From assembly GCA_034926235.1 (NCBI GenBank), contig JAYFRE010000067.1, forward strand, positions 1 through 5,681: a stretch of 5,681 bases of DNA, given 5' to 3'. The number at the start of each line of letters is the position of its first letter. The first letter of the stretch is position 1. The notes under the pieces are model-generated. The model made no database searches. It was not told where the DNA came from and was given only the letters and a program-made list of their open reading frames with translations. This DNA comes from JAYFRE01 sp034926235 (GTDB lineage: Bacteria; Pseudomonadota; Alphaproteobacteria; Rhodospirillales; Magnetospirillaceae). Position numbers and translations under genes: made by a program. Shown piece by piece: positions 4,482 through 5,681 of this stretch.

Positions 4482-5681
4482 TTACGGGGCGAGAACGAAG
4501 GGGCGGGGCGGATCTCCTGCCTGGTTGATTTCAGCCATGCGTGTATAGGCAGCCTCAAGATGGCGCGTATAGGCGTCCATATCGAATAGGGGCGCATTTT
4601 CGCGTGCCGTTTCCAGGTTGCGGCGGAAAGACCGTAGGCGTTCAGGTGCATCCAGCAACGCCATGGCCTTGGCCTCATAGTCGGTGAGGTCGTGGGTGAT
4701 CAACTCCGACAGTCCCAGCGAGGACAGAAGACTTCCCGCCATTCGGCTGACATAGGTTTCTCCTGAACAGGTCAGGATCGGCAGTCCCATCCACAGGGCG
4801 TCATTTGCTGTTGCCCCTGCATTGTAGGGGAAGCAATCCAGGAACAGGTCCGCTAGCCCGAGATAGCCCAGATAAACGTCATAAGCGGCGTGCCGGGAGA
4901 ACATCAGGCGCGAGGGATCGATGCCCCTGTCTTGCGCTTCACGGCGCAGGTTGTTTTCTGCCGCCGGTTCGCCGGCGAACAGCCATAGAATTGCTTTCGG
5001 ATGGGTGGCCAGGAGCCGCATCCAGATCGCGAACATTTCGGGTGTGATCTTGCTGGTGTTGTTGAAGGCCGCCAGAACGAGGGCGTCTTCAGCCAGCCCC
5101 TCCGTTTTCCGGCTCGTCATTGTTGCCTGCCGCCGTCCGTCGCTGGGCTGGTAGCAGCAAGGCAGATGGACGATTTTTTCCGAAAAATACGATTGCTGCG
5201 CCAAAGGCACCAGATAGGAATCGGCGATGATGTAGTCGATGAAGTCCGCTCCCATGGTGCCCGGAAAACCCAGATAGCTGACCTGGATCGGAGCGGGGCG
5301 GGCTGCCAGGATTTGTGGCCGGGCGGTGCCTGTATACCCGGTCAGATCGATCAGGATGTCGATTCCGTCCCGAGCGATCCGTTGCGCAGCCGCCTCGTGG
5401 GAAAACGGGGTAAGATCGGTATGGGTGGGAAAGGCCGCGAGGAGGCGGCGGGTAAATGGATCCGCGCCAAGGGGACCATAGGAATAGGCGTGAACGTCGA
5501 AGCGGTTAAGATCGTGGCGTTCCAGCATATCGATGGCCAGCCGGGGCACTGCATGCGGACGGAAGTCCGCCGACAAATAACCCAGGCGTAGTTTTTCCGA
5601 TGGAGCCGTGGTCACCGTCCGTTTTCCGATTGGAACAGGTGGAGCGCCGAAGGAACGTTGTGTCCAGGAACAAGCCAAATC
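4482..5681 (-). CDS. O-GlcNAc transferase / SPINDLY-type glycosyltransferase, catalytic part (5' end outside window)
   Basis: The visible 399 residues are the C-terminal catalytic region of a GT41-family protein; the frame is open to the right edge. In this family an N-terminal TPR array normally precedes it and would lie outside the window. Counting from the edge: LRLGYLSADFRPHAV (31-45), with His43 at the place of human OGT His498; DGIDILIDLTGYTGTARP (105-122) and RPAPIQVSYLGFPGTMGADF (128-147), the OGT 'RPAPIQ..LGYPGT' block; FNNTSKITPEMFAIW (206-220), with Lys211 matching catalytic Lys842 of human OGT; FPYNAGATANDALWMGLPIL (284-303), the nucleotide-binding loop; SGETYVSRMAGSLL (306-319). 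Such enzymes transfer GlcNAc (or fucose in SPINDLY) from a nucleotide sugar to Ser/Thr of cytosolic proteins. Beside flagellin genes, flagellin is the natural candidate substrate, by inference. The nearest upstream start-like codon, TTG at 5676, is only an internal Leu. Donor sugar cannot be told from sequence alone. Confidence 0.93.
   Translation of the reverse strand, partial: DLACSWTQRSFGAPPVPIGKRTVTTAPSEKLRLGYLSADFRPHAVPRLAIDMLERHDLNRFDVHAYSYGPLGADPFTRRLLAAFPTHTDLTPFSHEAAAQRIARDGIDILIDLTGYTGTARPQILAARPAPIQVSYLGFPGTMGADFIDYIIADSYLVPLAQQSYFSEKIVHLPCCYQPSDGRRQATMTSRKTEGLAEDALVLAAFNNTSKITPEMFAIWMRLLATHPKAILWLFAGEPAAENNLRREAQDRGIDPSRLMFSRHAAYDVYLGYLGLADLFLDCFPYNAGATANDALWMGLPILTCSGETYVSRMAGSLLSSLGLSELITHDLTDYEAKAMALLDAPERLRSFRRNLETARENAPLFDMDAYTRHLEAAYTRMAEINQAGDPPRPFVLAP

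Noticed and set aside
5001..5591. Open frame on the + strand opposite the glycosyltransferase (196 codons)
   Set aside because: It lies inside the unmistakable GT41 coding sequence on the other strand, and its product has no recognisable features.

Overview
The window is a late flagellar gene cluster, probably from an alphaproteobacterium; I would guess a Rhodospirillales-type spirillum. The guess rests on the short flagellin type, the G+C-rich coding sequence with strong AGGAGG ribosome-binding sites, and the tandem flagellin / fliD / fliS / second fliS layout. No rRNA or other taxonomic marker is present, so the order-level guess is soft.

Layout, left to right on the + strand: the last 60 codons of a flagellin gene (1-184); a 288-bp intergenic region with several hairpins, a G-rich tract and a convincing intrinsic terminator (185-472); a complete 276-residue flagellin (473-1303) whose 3' end is almost identical to the first copy; a 174-bp leader with three successive hairpins (1304-1477); fliD, the filament cap (1478-3238); fliS, the flagellin export chaperone (3251-3679); a small acidic unknown protein that overlaps fliS, with a GTG start (3663-3956); a 115-bp gap with a T-rich stretch and a hairpin; and a second, diverged fliS-like gene (4072-4437). 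On the - strand, convergent with all of these and separated by a strong hairpin, lies the 3' part of a large O-GlcNAc-transferase/SPINDLY-type glycosyltransferase gene (4482-5681), which runs off the right edge.

The genes fit one task. Flagellins are held by FliS-type chaperones, exported, and polymerised under the FliD cap. The neighbouring glycosyltransferase is a plausible modifier of flagellin Ser/Thr residues; this is inferred from position and family, not shown by the sequence. The points most worth following are the glycosyltransferase-flagellin association, the pair of FliS-like proteins (the second lacks the N-terminal Tyr-containing segment), the unrecognised small protein in the usual fliT position, the near-perfect repeat of the flagellin 3' ends, and the structured flagellin/flagellin and flagellin/fliD intergenic regions. 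I see no mobile element, CRISPR array, tRNA or rRNA. I could not assign a sigma-28 or sigma-54 promoter with confidence.
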